DNA of 64,000 bases from Sphingomonadales bacterium (GTDB lineage Bacteria; Pseudomonadota; Alphaproteobacteria; Sphingomonadales; Sphingomonadaceae): NCBI GenBank assembly GCA_016707885.1, contig JADJGU010000003.1:248001-312000 (forward strand), written 5' to 3'. The notes under the pieces are model-generated. The model had not been told where the DNA came from, made no database searches, and saw only the letters and a program-made list of their open reading frames with translations. The translations under genes and the position numbers were made by a program. Of the stretch, positions 1-7,440 are shown piece after piece. Each line of letters begins with the position of its first letter. The stretch's first letter is position 1.

Positions 1-3000
1 ATTTTAGCCTCACGAGACTTTCGATCAATATTTGGAAAGGCGCAATTGAATCTTTCTAATTCAGCATTATAAAAGTTTATCATTGAGCGCATATTATCTG
101 AAAGCGCGTCTCTGTCGGGATTAACGCACCAAGAGTCCCGCTGCGTTTTAACGCCGCTTGAGTAGTTCAGAAAAAGCGTTGTTTCGTTGTTGTTATCTTT
201 CGTCCCGATGGCCAAAAATTTGTCAAATGCCCTATCTCGCTGCCCCAGCCAATCACCGAGTTCGTCCGGCGTAATCTCGTGCCATCCGCCTGCCTTGCTG
301 ATACCGTCAATGCTTCCAAAACGGCGGACGATAGACAGCTTTTCATCGCGGGTGAGATAATCACCGATGTCATGGAAATGAATCTGGCCATGTGCCGTGG
401 CAACGGGATTTTTCACTAGCAAGGCAATCGCTACTGGCGTGCGCGTCCCCTGACCGAATACGTTGTCCTTCTCCTTCCGGCGTAGCTCGCCCGAGGTGCG
501 GGCGTTTCCGCGCAAGTGGAAGACGTGGATGTTGGCAAATTCTTCGACCAAGCATTTGCGTAAGCCGTCCGCCGTGTTCGCATCTAGCCAGCCCGCATTT
601 GAAACATAGGCAATTACGCCCGCGTCTCCGATTCGGTCACTTGCCCAGCGGATGGCGCGTATGTAGCTATCATAGAGAGCATTTTTGTTGGTCGCGTTGG
701 AACGCGATGCGTATGTATCTCGAATGCGACCGTCTAGCTTTGGGTAAGCAAGATTAGCGGCATTGTCGTTCGCACTGCCCTGACCAACCGAATATGGAGG
801 GTTGCCGACGATGACCCGAATATCCAGCTCCTTTTGGCGAGTACGGCGGTTGCTGTTATCCGCCATGAGGTCGCTGATCAGGTCGCGTTCCTGCTCGTAG
901 AGCTGGAATGTGTCGGTCAAGCAAATGCCTTCGAAAGGCACGTAATCCCCGCCAGCCACGCCATGATAGGCCGCTTCAATGTTGATGGCCGCGATGTAGT
1001 AAGCCAGAAGCACGATTTCGTTGGCGTGGATCTCGTGCCGGTATTTGTGCTCCAGTTCCTCGCGCTTGATGAGGCCGGATTGCAGCAAGCGCGTGATGAA
1101 TGTTCCCGTGCCGGTAAACGGGTCAAGGATATGCACGCCCTTGCTGCCCAGCGTCTGGCCAAACTCGGATTGCAGCACCTCGTTCACCGAATGGATGATG
1201 AAATCCACCACCTCGACCGGCGTATAGACGATGCCCAGCCGCTCGGTCATCTTCGGGAAGGCGTTGCGGAAAAATTTGTCGTATAGTTCGACGATGATCT
1301 TTTGCTTGGCATCGGCTTTGTCGATGCCAGCGGCGCGGCGACGAACGCTCTCGTAGAATTTCGCCAGGCTCTCCGCTTCCTTCTCCAGGCTATGTTCGTC
1401 GAGCGCATCGAGAACGGCTTGCATCGCTTTCGAGACCGGATTGTTCTGCGCAAAGCTGTAGCCGTCGAAGAGCGCTTCAAAGACTGGTCGCGTGATAATA
1501 TGCTGCGCCAGCATCTCGATGGCTTCGCCTTCGGTGATACTGTCGTTGAGATCGTCTTTGATCTCAGCAAGGAACGCTTCGAACGCTGCGCGCTCGGTCG
1601 TGTCCGGTTTTTCCACCAAAGCGGTGATGCGCGTTATGTGGGTCTGCGCGATCTTCGCGATGTCGGATGCCCAGTCTTCCCAATAATCGCGGCGACCGCA
1701 TTTCTTGACGATCTTCGCCATGATGGCTTTCGAGAATTCGTCGAAGAAGAATGTGCCTTGCACAGGGTCTTTGGGTTTGATGTCGCCCTGCTCGCGCTCA
1801 TCATCATCGGCGGCACTGCCATGACCGATGTTGGTTTTCGCGCCATCGCTGGCCTTCTTCGTCGGCAGCTTGTTGCTGACCGCGATGACCTCGATGTGAT
1901 CAGAGATATCAACGCCAAGATCAGCCTTGTTGATCATCGCATCGAAGCGTTCATCGTGCGAGCGCAGCGCGTTCAAAATCTGCCAGACAACGCGATAGCG
2001 CTCATTGTCATTGAGAGCTTCTTCCGGTGTCATGCCCGCGGGAACGCCGATAGGAAGGATCACGTAGCCCATGTTCTTGCCGGGGGAACGACGCATGACG
2101 CGACCAACCGACTGCACAACGTCGATCTGCGATTTGCGCGGATGCATAAACAGAATGGCGTCAAGCGCGGGAACATCCACGCCTTCCGAGAGGCAGCGCG
2201 CGTTCGTCAAAATTCGACACGCGTGATCGCCGTGCTCTTCCTTTAGCCAATCGAGCAAACGGTTGCGTGATTTTGCGTTGAAAGTGCCGTCCACATGTTC
2301 AAGCTGGCAATCGAGTGGCGTTGCATCGCCTTCAGTCTCCTTGCCTTCTTCCGATGCAAGGTATTCGTGGATGACGGCGGCAAACTCATTCTGCACTAGC
2401 TTCGATGTTGCGATGTCTTTGCAAAAAGCGAGCGCGCGCTTCATCGGCTGCGGATCGGTGAGCAGCTCATCCTTCAAGCCATGCTTGGTGAGCGCCTTAT
2501 AGCATCCAATGATCTTGGTCGCGTCATCGAGCTTCAATTCAGATGAACCATCGGCAAGGCGATTCTGCACACCTGTGCTAACCATCTGCTCGTCCACCGC
2601 GAGCACGAGCACTTTGTAATCTGCGAGGAGTTGGTTCTCGACAGCCCAGCCGAAGCCACGCGCGAAAAGCGCCTTTCCGTAGAGGCTCTCGTCATCCATC
2701 GAACAAAGGACGGCGGAAGCCTCACTCGCCTTGCTCTTTACTGCATCGCCAAACACGCGCGGCGTTGCGGTCATGTAGAGGCGCTTCTTACCTGCGATGA
2801 AATCTTGGCTGTGTATCTTGACGAAGTTGCTCTCGTCCTCGCCGTCGAGCGTCGCACCCGTCGTGCGATGCGCTTCATCACAGATTATGAAATCGAAATC
2901 AGGCAATCCGTGCTTGTGCTGCGCGTCCGAAATCACTTGGATCGATTGGTAGGTCGAAAAGACCACCGTCATTCGATCCGACGCGGAGTGCGCCACTTTG

Positions 3001-3854
3001 TCAGCGAGCTTCGCGGCATTGGTGGTGGCTGGATAATCAAGATCGTGCGTTTCGATCTCGGCGACATCGGAAGTCGATTTGCGGCGCTTGCCGACCTGAA
3101 CGTCTGAACAAACCGCAAAGGCTCGAAGCGGCGTTGCGGCATCAATAGTCCATTCGCGGATCGTCTGACTCATCAAGGCAAGCGATGGTACAAGGAAAAG
3201 AACCATCTTCCCTGCACCAGCGATATCCTCTGCAATCTTGAGGCCGGTGAATGTCTTGCCGGTTCCGCAAGCCATGATCATCTTACCGCGATCTGCGTCA
3301 GCCAAACCTTCGCGAACAGCTTGAAGCGCATCCTGCTGGTGCGGACGAATGGATTTCGGCGGCGCGATCTTGACCTCATCGCGCAAGAGATAGGCTGACC
3401 AATCGATTGGGCTTTCTTCAAGCCGGTCGAGGCCGATGCGCGATATCGGCTTGTCCTGATCGGCGAGTGCATCCTCGGCATTTGCACTCCACGGCGCATC
3501 CGTCGTGTCGATGATCAACCGGCGTGAGAACTGACGTTTGCCAGATGCCGTGAAGAAGCTGTCGATGTCGGCCTTCTGAATGCGGTGGCCTTCGCGATAG
3601 AATTTGCATTGAATGGCGCAGAAAGAATCTTCACCACGGATTTTGGCGACAACATCAATTCCTGTGTCGCGTCCATCTGAACCGTGAAGTTGTGCCCATT
3701 CCGAATACAGCCACGCATCCTCATATTCCTGCGCCATGCCGTGGTCATTTTTAATGAAATCGGCTGCGAGACGCTCGAAATAGTTCCCTTTTTCACGCTC
3801 TGTTTTGGCTGAGTTGCGGAACTCTGCGAGCAATGCGCGAAGAGGTGTGGACAT
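1..3854 (-). CDS. Type ISP restriction-modification enzyme (nuclease-helicase-methylase), 3' end outside window
   Basis: One uninterrupted minus-strand frame runs from an ATG at 3854 to the window edge, about 1284 codons with no stop, so the C-terminus is missing. Domains in order: an Mrr-like PD-(D/E)xK nuclease (GRDTGID near residues 61-67 and QCK near 82-84); a superfamily 2 helicase/translocase with Walker A (CGTGKT, about 196-201), DEAH (326-329), TATP and a QSVGRVMRR motif VI; then an N6-adenine methyltransferase with motif I DPFTGTGTF (about 911-919) and NPPY (1018-1021). This order is that of single-chain type ISP enzymes such as LlaGI and LlaBIII, which methylate one strand and translocate before cleaving. 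The target-recognition domain should follow NPPY and is only partly present. It is the probable host-defence or maintenance cargo of the integrative element. Confidence 0.93.
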   Translation of the reverse strand, partial: MSTPLRALLAEFRNSAKTEREKGNYFERLAADFIKNDHGMAQEYEDAWLYSEWAQLHGSDGRDTGIDVVAKIRGEDSFCAIQCKFYREGHRIQKADIDSFFTASGKRQFSRRLIIDTTDAPWSANAEDALADQDKPISRIGLDRLEESPIDWSAYLLRDEVKIAPPKSIRPHQQDALQAVREGLADADRGKMIMACGTGKTFTGLKIAEDIAGAGKMVLFLVPSLALMSQTIREWTIDAATPLRAFAVCSDVQVGKRRKSTSDVAEIETHDLDYPATTNAAKLADKVAHSASDRMTVVFSTYQSIQVISDAQHKHGLPDFDFIICDEAHRTTGATLDGEDESNFVKIHSQDFIAGKKRLYMTATPRVFGDAVKSKASEASAVLCSMDDESLYGKALFARGFGWAVENQLLADYKVLVLAVDEQMVSTGVQNRLADGSSELKLDDATKIIGCYKALTKHGLKDELLTDPQPMKRALAFCKDIATSKLVQNEFAAVIHEYLASEEGKETEGDATPLDCQLEHVDGTFNAKSRNRLLDWLKEEHGDHACRILTNARCLSEGVDVPALDAILFMHPRKSQIDVVQSVGRVMRRSPGKNMGYVILPIGVPAGMTPEEALNDNERYRVVWQILNALRSHDERFDAMINKADLGVDISDHIEVIAVSNKLPTKKASDGAKTNIGHGSAADDDEREQGDIKPKDPVQGTFFFDEFSKAIMAKIVKKCGRRDYWEDWASDIAKIAQTHITRITALVEKPDTTERAAFEAFLAEIKDDLNDSITEGEAIEMLAQHIITRPVFEALFDGYSFAQNNPVSKAMQAVLDALDEHSLEKEAESLAKFYESVRRRAAGIDKADAKQKIIVELYDKFFRNAFPKMTERLGIVYTPVEVVDFIIHSVNEVLQSEFGQTLGSKGVHILDPFTGTGTFITRLLQSGLIKREELEHKYRHEIHANEIVLLAYYIAAINIEAAYHGVAGGDYVPFEGICLTDTFQLYEQERDLISDLMADNSNRRTRQKELDIRVIVGNPPYSVGQGSANDNAANLAYPKLDGRIRDTYASRSNATNKNALYDSYIRAIRWASDRIGDAGVIAYVSNAGWLDANTADGLRKCLVEEFANIHVFHLRGNARTSGELRRKEKDNVFGQGTRTPVAIALLVKNPVATAHGQIHFHDIGDYLTRDEKLSIVRRFGSIDGISKAGGWHEITPDELGDWLGQRDRAFDKFLAIGTKDNNNETTLFLNYSSGVKTQRDSWCVNPDRDALSDNMRSMINFYNAELERFNCAFPNIDRKSREAK

Positions 3855-3983
3855 TACGATTACTTCCTTGGACTAAACTTGTGTTTTGTTTGCCGAATTG
3901 TGCCACGGCGGCGATGCTTCTGCCAAGGCGTAATTCGATCTTTTGCAGACCAATTTACCTAGGGGCAAACGAAACCTGCTCAA

Positions 3984-4398
3984 TCCGTACATCCAACCGA
4001 CGGATGGTTGGCTTCTCGGGAGAGACAGGGCTGCAAGGGGCTGGCACGCCCCTGCTCGTGGTTCAGGGCGCGACAGCTCTGACGGCATCCAACCGGCGGA
4101 CGGTTGGTCGATGGGTTCCAAGGGAGAGCGAAGTCTCCCTTTGGTCATGGGGTGTCGGGGTAGCAGGAACGCTCCCTGACTGGTGATGCAACGGCCACAC
4201 GTTGCGCTGGCACATTCCACCCCTGCCGCAATCTGCAAAGCAGATCTCGAACGGCTTGGGGTGATGGATGTGTCAGCCGCCAGAGGGATGCAACGGGAGA
4301 GCGCAGCGTCTCCCTTGCCAAGATGCCGGTAATACACCGGACATCTTGCGGATCACGCTATCGCGTAATCTGGCTATTGCGGAGTCGGTAGAACCGAC
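3984..4398. repeat. Dense array of about 12 hairpins between the restriction gene and the 340-aa gene
   Basis: This 0.4-kb stretch has no convincing gene. It is nearly filled by consecutive inverted repeats: CCAACC/GGTTGG at 3993-4011 and again at 4089-4107 with 7-nt loops; AGGGGC/GCCCCT at 4036-4053; CAGGGC/GCTCTG at 4064-4081; a 10-bp stem with one bulge at 4118-4144; GTCGGGG/CCCTGAC at 4154-4180; GCAACG/CGTTGC at 4188-4205; a long interrupted stem at 4206-4277 with ATCTGC/GCAGAT at its tip; GGGAGA/TCTCCC at 4295-4314; AGATGCCGGT paired to 4336-4346; ACGC/GCGT inside 4351-4370; and GTCGGT/ACCGAC at 4384-4398. Both flanking genes are on the minus strand, so it could be a structured leader or processed RNA upstream of the restriction gene, or a DNA-level structure such as a transfer or replication site. 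The function is unknown. Confidence 0.8.
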
Positions 4399-4456
4399 AC
4401 GTTACCGTTGATTGTAGGAAAATGCACGCGCCACGAAAATTCGCAGCGCGCACTCA

Positions 4457-5479
4457 TCATTTTGTCTTTCGGATATCGGCCAAACCGAATCCGGGAAATG
4501 TTTCATCCGCCCAATATATGTTGCCACGACGGAGGCGATCCCAAGGGCCGCGCCCCAAAGTCGGCAACTGATCTGAGGTGTAGCGTTTGAACTCAAACGC
4601 CGCTGCATCGGTGCGCACGGCGTAGATCGGCCACGCACTCGATGCGTTTGCAGCGGCGGCAATCATGATGCCGCCCATGCTGTCATATTGCCTCTCGGAA
4701 TGATCGGCGGTGATGTCATCGAACATCAAAACGAAACTGCCTTTCGCGCGCGTCGTGAGAATTGCGAGCGCGCGATTGTAATGCGGAATGATCTTGCCTG
4801 TCGCGAACGTCGCCCGTGGTCGCCCATCTTCGTTGTATCGCGATTCATAAGTGCAGTTGAATTCGCTACGCTCTCCACCGGCCTGTGCGTCTAGCCCGAC
4901 GACAAGGCGCGAGACTCCAATTTCGCCGTTCGGATTCACATGGGATGGTCGATAGAGGGAATAGGTTCCGGCAAAGGCTCGCGCCTTGTCGAAATTCAAA
5001 TCCGATCCATGCGCGAGCAATTCCTTGATCGCTGACACGGCGATCTCGCTTGTCTGCATCCGCTCTTCGTCTTCGATAGGACGATAGACCTCAGCGAAGT
5101 CGATACTCATCCAAAGATAAAGGGCGTTCACAAGCTGACGGTAGGGAACGTAGCCCTGCGACAGACAACGGCTGATCACGTTGTCATCGGCTTCGAACTT
5201 GGGACAATATCGCGCGCAATCATCAATGTGCGATTTCGCGATCACGCGTCCGGCGCGCTCAAGTTCATCCTGACAATCGCGAATTGTCCAGCCTTCAGAT
5301 TTCCGAACCAACGCAAGTGCACGAACGGCTGCGCGCTGGCGTTCGATTGGAAGCTCTTCACCGGCAAGGCGTGGCTTGCCGCGCTTCTCTTTCGTCGTGG
5401 TTATACTCACGGGATTCCCCTTCCTGTGGCTTCCCTTTTGTATCCTATTATTTTTTCTGTCTATCCTTTTATAATTCAT
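4457..5479 (-). CDS. Hypothetical protein with basic N-terminus and probable helix-turn-helix
   Basis: I do not recognise this 340-aa protein. The start at 5479 is preferred over an in-frame ATG 12 codons upstream because AAGGGG lies 5 to 10 bases before it and would otherwise be inside the coding region. Residues 1-40 are strongly basic. A segment around WTIRDCQDELERAGRVI looks like a helix-turn-helix, and the second half is a mixed alpha/beta domain ending in a Trp/Gly-rich tail. There are no membrane segments. It is transcribed toward the hairpin array and the restriction gene, so a regulator of that unit or a DNA-processing protein of the element are both possible. Neither is shown. Confidence 0.75.
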   Translation of the reverse strand: MNYKRIDRKNNRIQKGSHRKGNPVSITTTKEKRGKPRLAGEELPIERQRAAVRALALVRKSEGWTIRDCQDELERAGRVIAKSHIDDCARYCPKFEADDNVISRCLSQGYVPYRQLVNALYLWMSIDFAEVYRPIEDEERMQTSEIAVSAIKELLAHGSDLNFDKARAFAGTYSLYRPSHVNPNGEIGVSRLVVGLDAQAGGERSEFNCTYESRYNEDGRPRATFATGKIIPHYNRALAILTTRAKGSFVLMFDDITADHSERQYDSMGGIMIAAAANASSAWPIYAVRTDAAAFEFKRYTSDQLPTLGRGPWDRLRRGNIYWADETFPGFGLADIRKTK

Positions 5480-5563
5480 ATTTCCCCTTTTGAATTTTGG
5501 GGGAAACGTCGGCACATCTGTTCATGCAAGGCAATGATGCCGAGCAAAGGAAAGGATGCTGAA

Positions 5564-5698
5564 ATGCTTAACTTCATTCGAAAGACCCACACGAATGCAA
5601 ACTCTGGAGTTCGGGATGCGGAATTCGCTGCGTTCACCGCGCGCCGCTCTAAGTTTTTGTTTTCATGCAGGGGTTCACCAGGATGTCAAAATGCCTGA
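5564..5698 (+). CDS. Small ORF, 44 aa, overlapping the next gene
   Basis: ATG at 5564 is preceded by AAAGGA at suitable spacing and opens a 44-codon frame (MLNFIRKTHTNAN...) ending at 5698, inside the start of the next gene at 5683 but in another frame. It may be a short leader peptide that couples translation to the downstream gene. There is no recognisable domain, and it could be a chance ORF. Confidence 0.25.
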   Translation: MLNFIRKTHTNANSGVRDAEFAAFTARRSKFLFSCRGSPGCQNA

Positions 5699-6120
5699 TC
5701 TGCTTCGAGCACTGGAAGGACTGCGAATGCAATTTTGCGAACGATAATCATGACCTCGATAGGGTCGTCATTATCCCGCCTGTTGAGCTAGTCCTCACTC
5801 GCAGCTATTTTCACCGCCTCGCGATTGCGACGGCAAATCTCAACCTGTCACGTCGGAAAATTCCTGATTGGATGGCGAGTGCACTTTACCGTGATGACAT
5901 TATTTTCATCGATCACGGTCGGCGCATCATCATTCAGGATGAAGCCATCGAGACGGCCTTCAACAATGAACTCGGGTTCCGTTGGCTATCCGATTTCAAG
6001 GCCTTCGCGATAAGCCCGCCGTTACAAAACCCACAAAATCGATTGGCGGAAAGGCTTCAACTTCTCGCGACATCGTTCTGGGTTCATAGTCCGGCAATAG
6101 CGCGACACTTTGCGCGTTAA
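5683..6120 (+). CDS. Hypothetical protein with N-terminal cysteine cluster
   Basis: A 145-aa protein starting MSKCLICFEHW. The start at 5683 is chosen for the AGGGG element about 10 bases upstream. The N-terminal C-x2-C...C-x-C arrangement within the first 20 residues could bind a metal. The rest (RSYFHRLAIATANLNLSRR...) is soluble with no motif I recognise. It reads away from the 340-aa gene, and a strong terminator follows directly. Probably accessory cargo of the integrative element. Confidence 0.6.
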   Translation: MSKCLICFEHWKDCECNFANDNHDLDRVVIIPPVELVLTRSYFHRLAIATANLNLSRRKIPDWMASALYRDDIIFIDHGRRIIIQDEAIETAFNNELGFRWLSDFKAFAISPPLQNPQNRLAERLQLLATSFWVHSPAIARHFAR

Positions 6121-6134
6121 GTCGGCAAAGATCG

Positions 6135-6160
6135 GGGCTGCGGGAAACCGCAGCCCTTTT
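6135..6160 (+). terminator. Rho-independent terminator
   Basis: GGGCTGCGG (6135-6143), a GAAA tetraloop and CCGCAGCCC (6148-6156), followed by TTTT. It lies 14 bases after the stop of the 145-aa gene. Confidence 0.85.
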
Positions 6161-6170
6161 CAATTTCAGC

Positions 6171-6181
6171 TTTCCCCCACG
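6171..6181 (+). promoter_or_regulatory. Recurring TTTCCCCCACG motif
   Basis: The 11-mer TTTCCCCCACG occurs here, 56 bases before the ATG at 6238, and again at 9414-9424 just before the ATG at 9434. A shorter reverse-complement version (GTTTCCCCC) lies at 5499-5507, 20 bases upstream of the minus-strand gene starting at 5479. Three copies, each in front of a gene of the element, suggest a shared regulatory site. No binding protein is known. Confidence 0.35.
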
Positions 6182-6237
6182 CCATTCCGCTCGGTGTGAA
6201 ATTCCGCCTTCAATCACTTTGCTGGAGGAATTGTGCG

Positions 6238-6621
6238 ATGGAAAAATCGAAAAATGAAAATGGTGATGGCGCTACGGATGAATGCGCGAATGCACATGCG
6301 TGCAGCCATTGGGTTTTCAGCAAAGGCTGGCCACATTGCTCCGGCTGCCCGTTCGATAAGACGCACAACACGGCGTCTGAGAAAAGCATCCCCCGCCTTT
6401 GGTTCGAGATGATGGTCTCGTTTGCTGTTGGTTCAATTGCTGGGGTGATCGCGGTTGATGCCGCTGTCCATACTTCTGTATTCTGCCCTTCTGCGCAGCG
6501 AGATTATGTTGCCCAATCTGAAAGGGAAATCTGGCAGCGGTTATGGCGTGCTGAAATGCAGCGAGCACACAGGGATCATATGCTGCGTCAACTTCCCCCC
6601 AAACACGATCCCAAAAAGTGA
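6238..6621 (+). CDS. Small cysteine-rich single-pass membrane protein
   Basis: A 127-aa protein. The start at 6238 has a strong GGAGGA Shine-Dalgarno at 6224-6229. The N-terminal third is hydrophilic and carries clustered Cys/His residues (CANAHACSHW, PHCSGCPF) that could bind metal. One hydrophobic segment (about residues 60-80, MMVSFAVGSIAGVIAVDAAV) is followed by a charged C-terminal tail. I know no family for it. It heads a same-strand run that continues with a second membrane protein and a VirD4-like ATPase, which fits an accessory role in transfer. Confidence 0.65.
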   Translation: MEKSKNENGDGATDECANAHACSHWVFSKGWPHCSGCPFDKTHNTASEKSIPRLWFEMMVSFAVGSIAGVIAVDAAVHTSVFCPSAQRDYVAQSEREIWQRLWRAEMQRAHRDHMLRQLPPKHDPKK

Positions 6622-6623
6622 TT

Positions 6624-6659
6624 TGAACTCCTTGCCGAAATCTCTCGGCAAGGAGTTCA
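6624..6659 (+). promoter_or_regulatory. Perfect 15-bp hairpin covering the ribosome-binding site of the next gene
   Basis: TGAACTCCTTGCCGA at 6624-6638 and its exact reverse complement at 6645-6659 flank a 6-nt loop. The 3' arm contains the AGGAG Shine-Dalgarno (6651-6655) of the gene starting at 6663, and no T-run follows, so this is more likely a translational switch than a terminator. The folded form would hide the ribosome-binding site. Confidence 0.7.
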
Positions 6660-6662
6660 TCT

Positions 6663-7439
6663 ATGTCTGTCCAATACCAAATCGACTATGAAGACGACGG
6701 CACGCGGCAATCGCAGCCGTCGGAAAACCTGCCAGTGCAATCACGTCCGCGCTACGTCGAAGTGATCGACGAGAAGCAAAGCCGATTTCAGATTCCTTCA
6801 ATCCTGAAAACGGCATCCGTCTTCGTTCTGGGCGCGCTCGCACTTGCTAGTGCCGAAAAATATGCGCCCGAAACGTGGCGTCCAAGCACGATCATCGGCA
6901 CATATGATGCACGCATCACATCTGCTGTGAAAGCCGCAGAGCTAAATCAGCAAGCACGTTTTGAAGCGTGGGCCGCGCAGGTAAAGGTTGCGTCTGATCA
7001 AAATGCAGAAGCGTATCGCGCAGCGATGACGGCAACCAATAACAACTACGAAGCTGTGTATGCGCGCGCGCGCATTTATGCGGAAGCCTCAACGCGGATG
7101 CAGGGCCAATATGCGCAGATGCGCATGAATCAGGTCAACGCGCAGACTGGTGCCGAGAATGGCATCATCAACATGGTCAAGATGATCGGCTATGGCATGA
7201 ATGCGCTCGAAGCTGGCTCAGGCGATCAGGCTCTTGCCTACACTGAGAGTATGTCGCGCGATGTTTCCAATCGCATGACGCAGGCAGCGATGGAAGGCGC
7301 GCGTATCGATGTGACGGGTTGGGATACCAATCTCCCGTCACCTGAAACTGTCCGCGCTGAATTGCGTCGGTATCAGCCGGTGCCGATTCCACCTCCGCCC
7401 GTGCTGAGCGAACAGCCCATCACAATGGGCGGAAACTGA
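6663..7439 (+). CDS. Single-pass membrane protein upstream of the coupling ATPase
   Basis: A 258-aa protein starting at ATG 6663, 7 bases after AGGAG. It has a cytoplasmic-like acidic N-terminus, one hydrophobic segment near residues 44-62 (PSILKTASVFVLGALALAS), then a long Ala/Gln-rich helical region that may form a coiled coil, and a Pro-rich end (RRYQPVPIPPPPVL). One base separates its stop from the ATG of the VirD4-like ATPase, which has no membrane anchor of its own, so this protein could supply the membrane tether. That is inference. I recognise no named family. Confidence 0.7.
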   Translation: MSVQYQIDYEDDGTRQSQPSENLPVQSRPRYVEVIDEKQSRFQIPSILKTASVFVLGALALASAEKYAPETWRPSTIIGTYDARITSAVKAAELNQQARFEAWAAQVKVASDQNAEAYRAAMTATNNNYEAVYARARIYAEASTRMQGQYAQMRMNQVNAQTGAENGIINMVKMIGYGMNALEAGSGDQALAYTESMSRDVSNRMTQAAMEGARIDVTGWDTNLPSPETVRAELRRYQPVPIPPPPVLSEQPITMGGN

Positions 7440-7440
7440 A

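Noticed and set aside
1302..2246. 314-codon plus-strand ORF opposite the restriction enzyme
   Set aside because: It is a mirror frame of the conserved nuclease-helicase-methylase gene and has no motif of its own.
3873..4337. 154-codon minus-strand ORF across the hairpin array
   Set aside because: Its composition follows the inverted repeats (repeated QPS-GWM units), it has no ribosome-binding site or known domain, and the hairpin structure explains the sequence better.
5228..5698. 156-codon plus-strand ORF overlapping the 340-aa gene
   Set aside because: Most of it is antisense to that gene and lacks a ribosome-binding site; only the end from 5564 has weak support as a small ORF.
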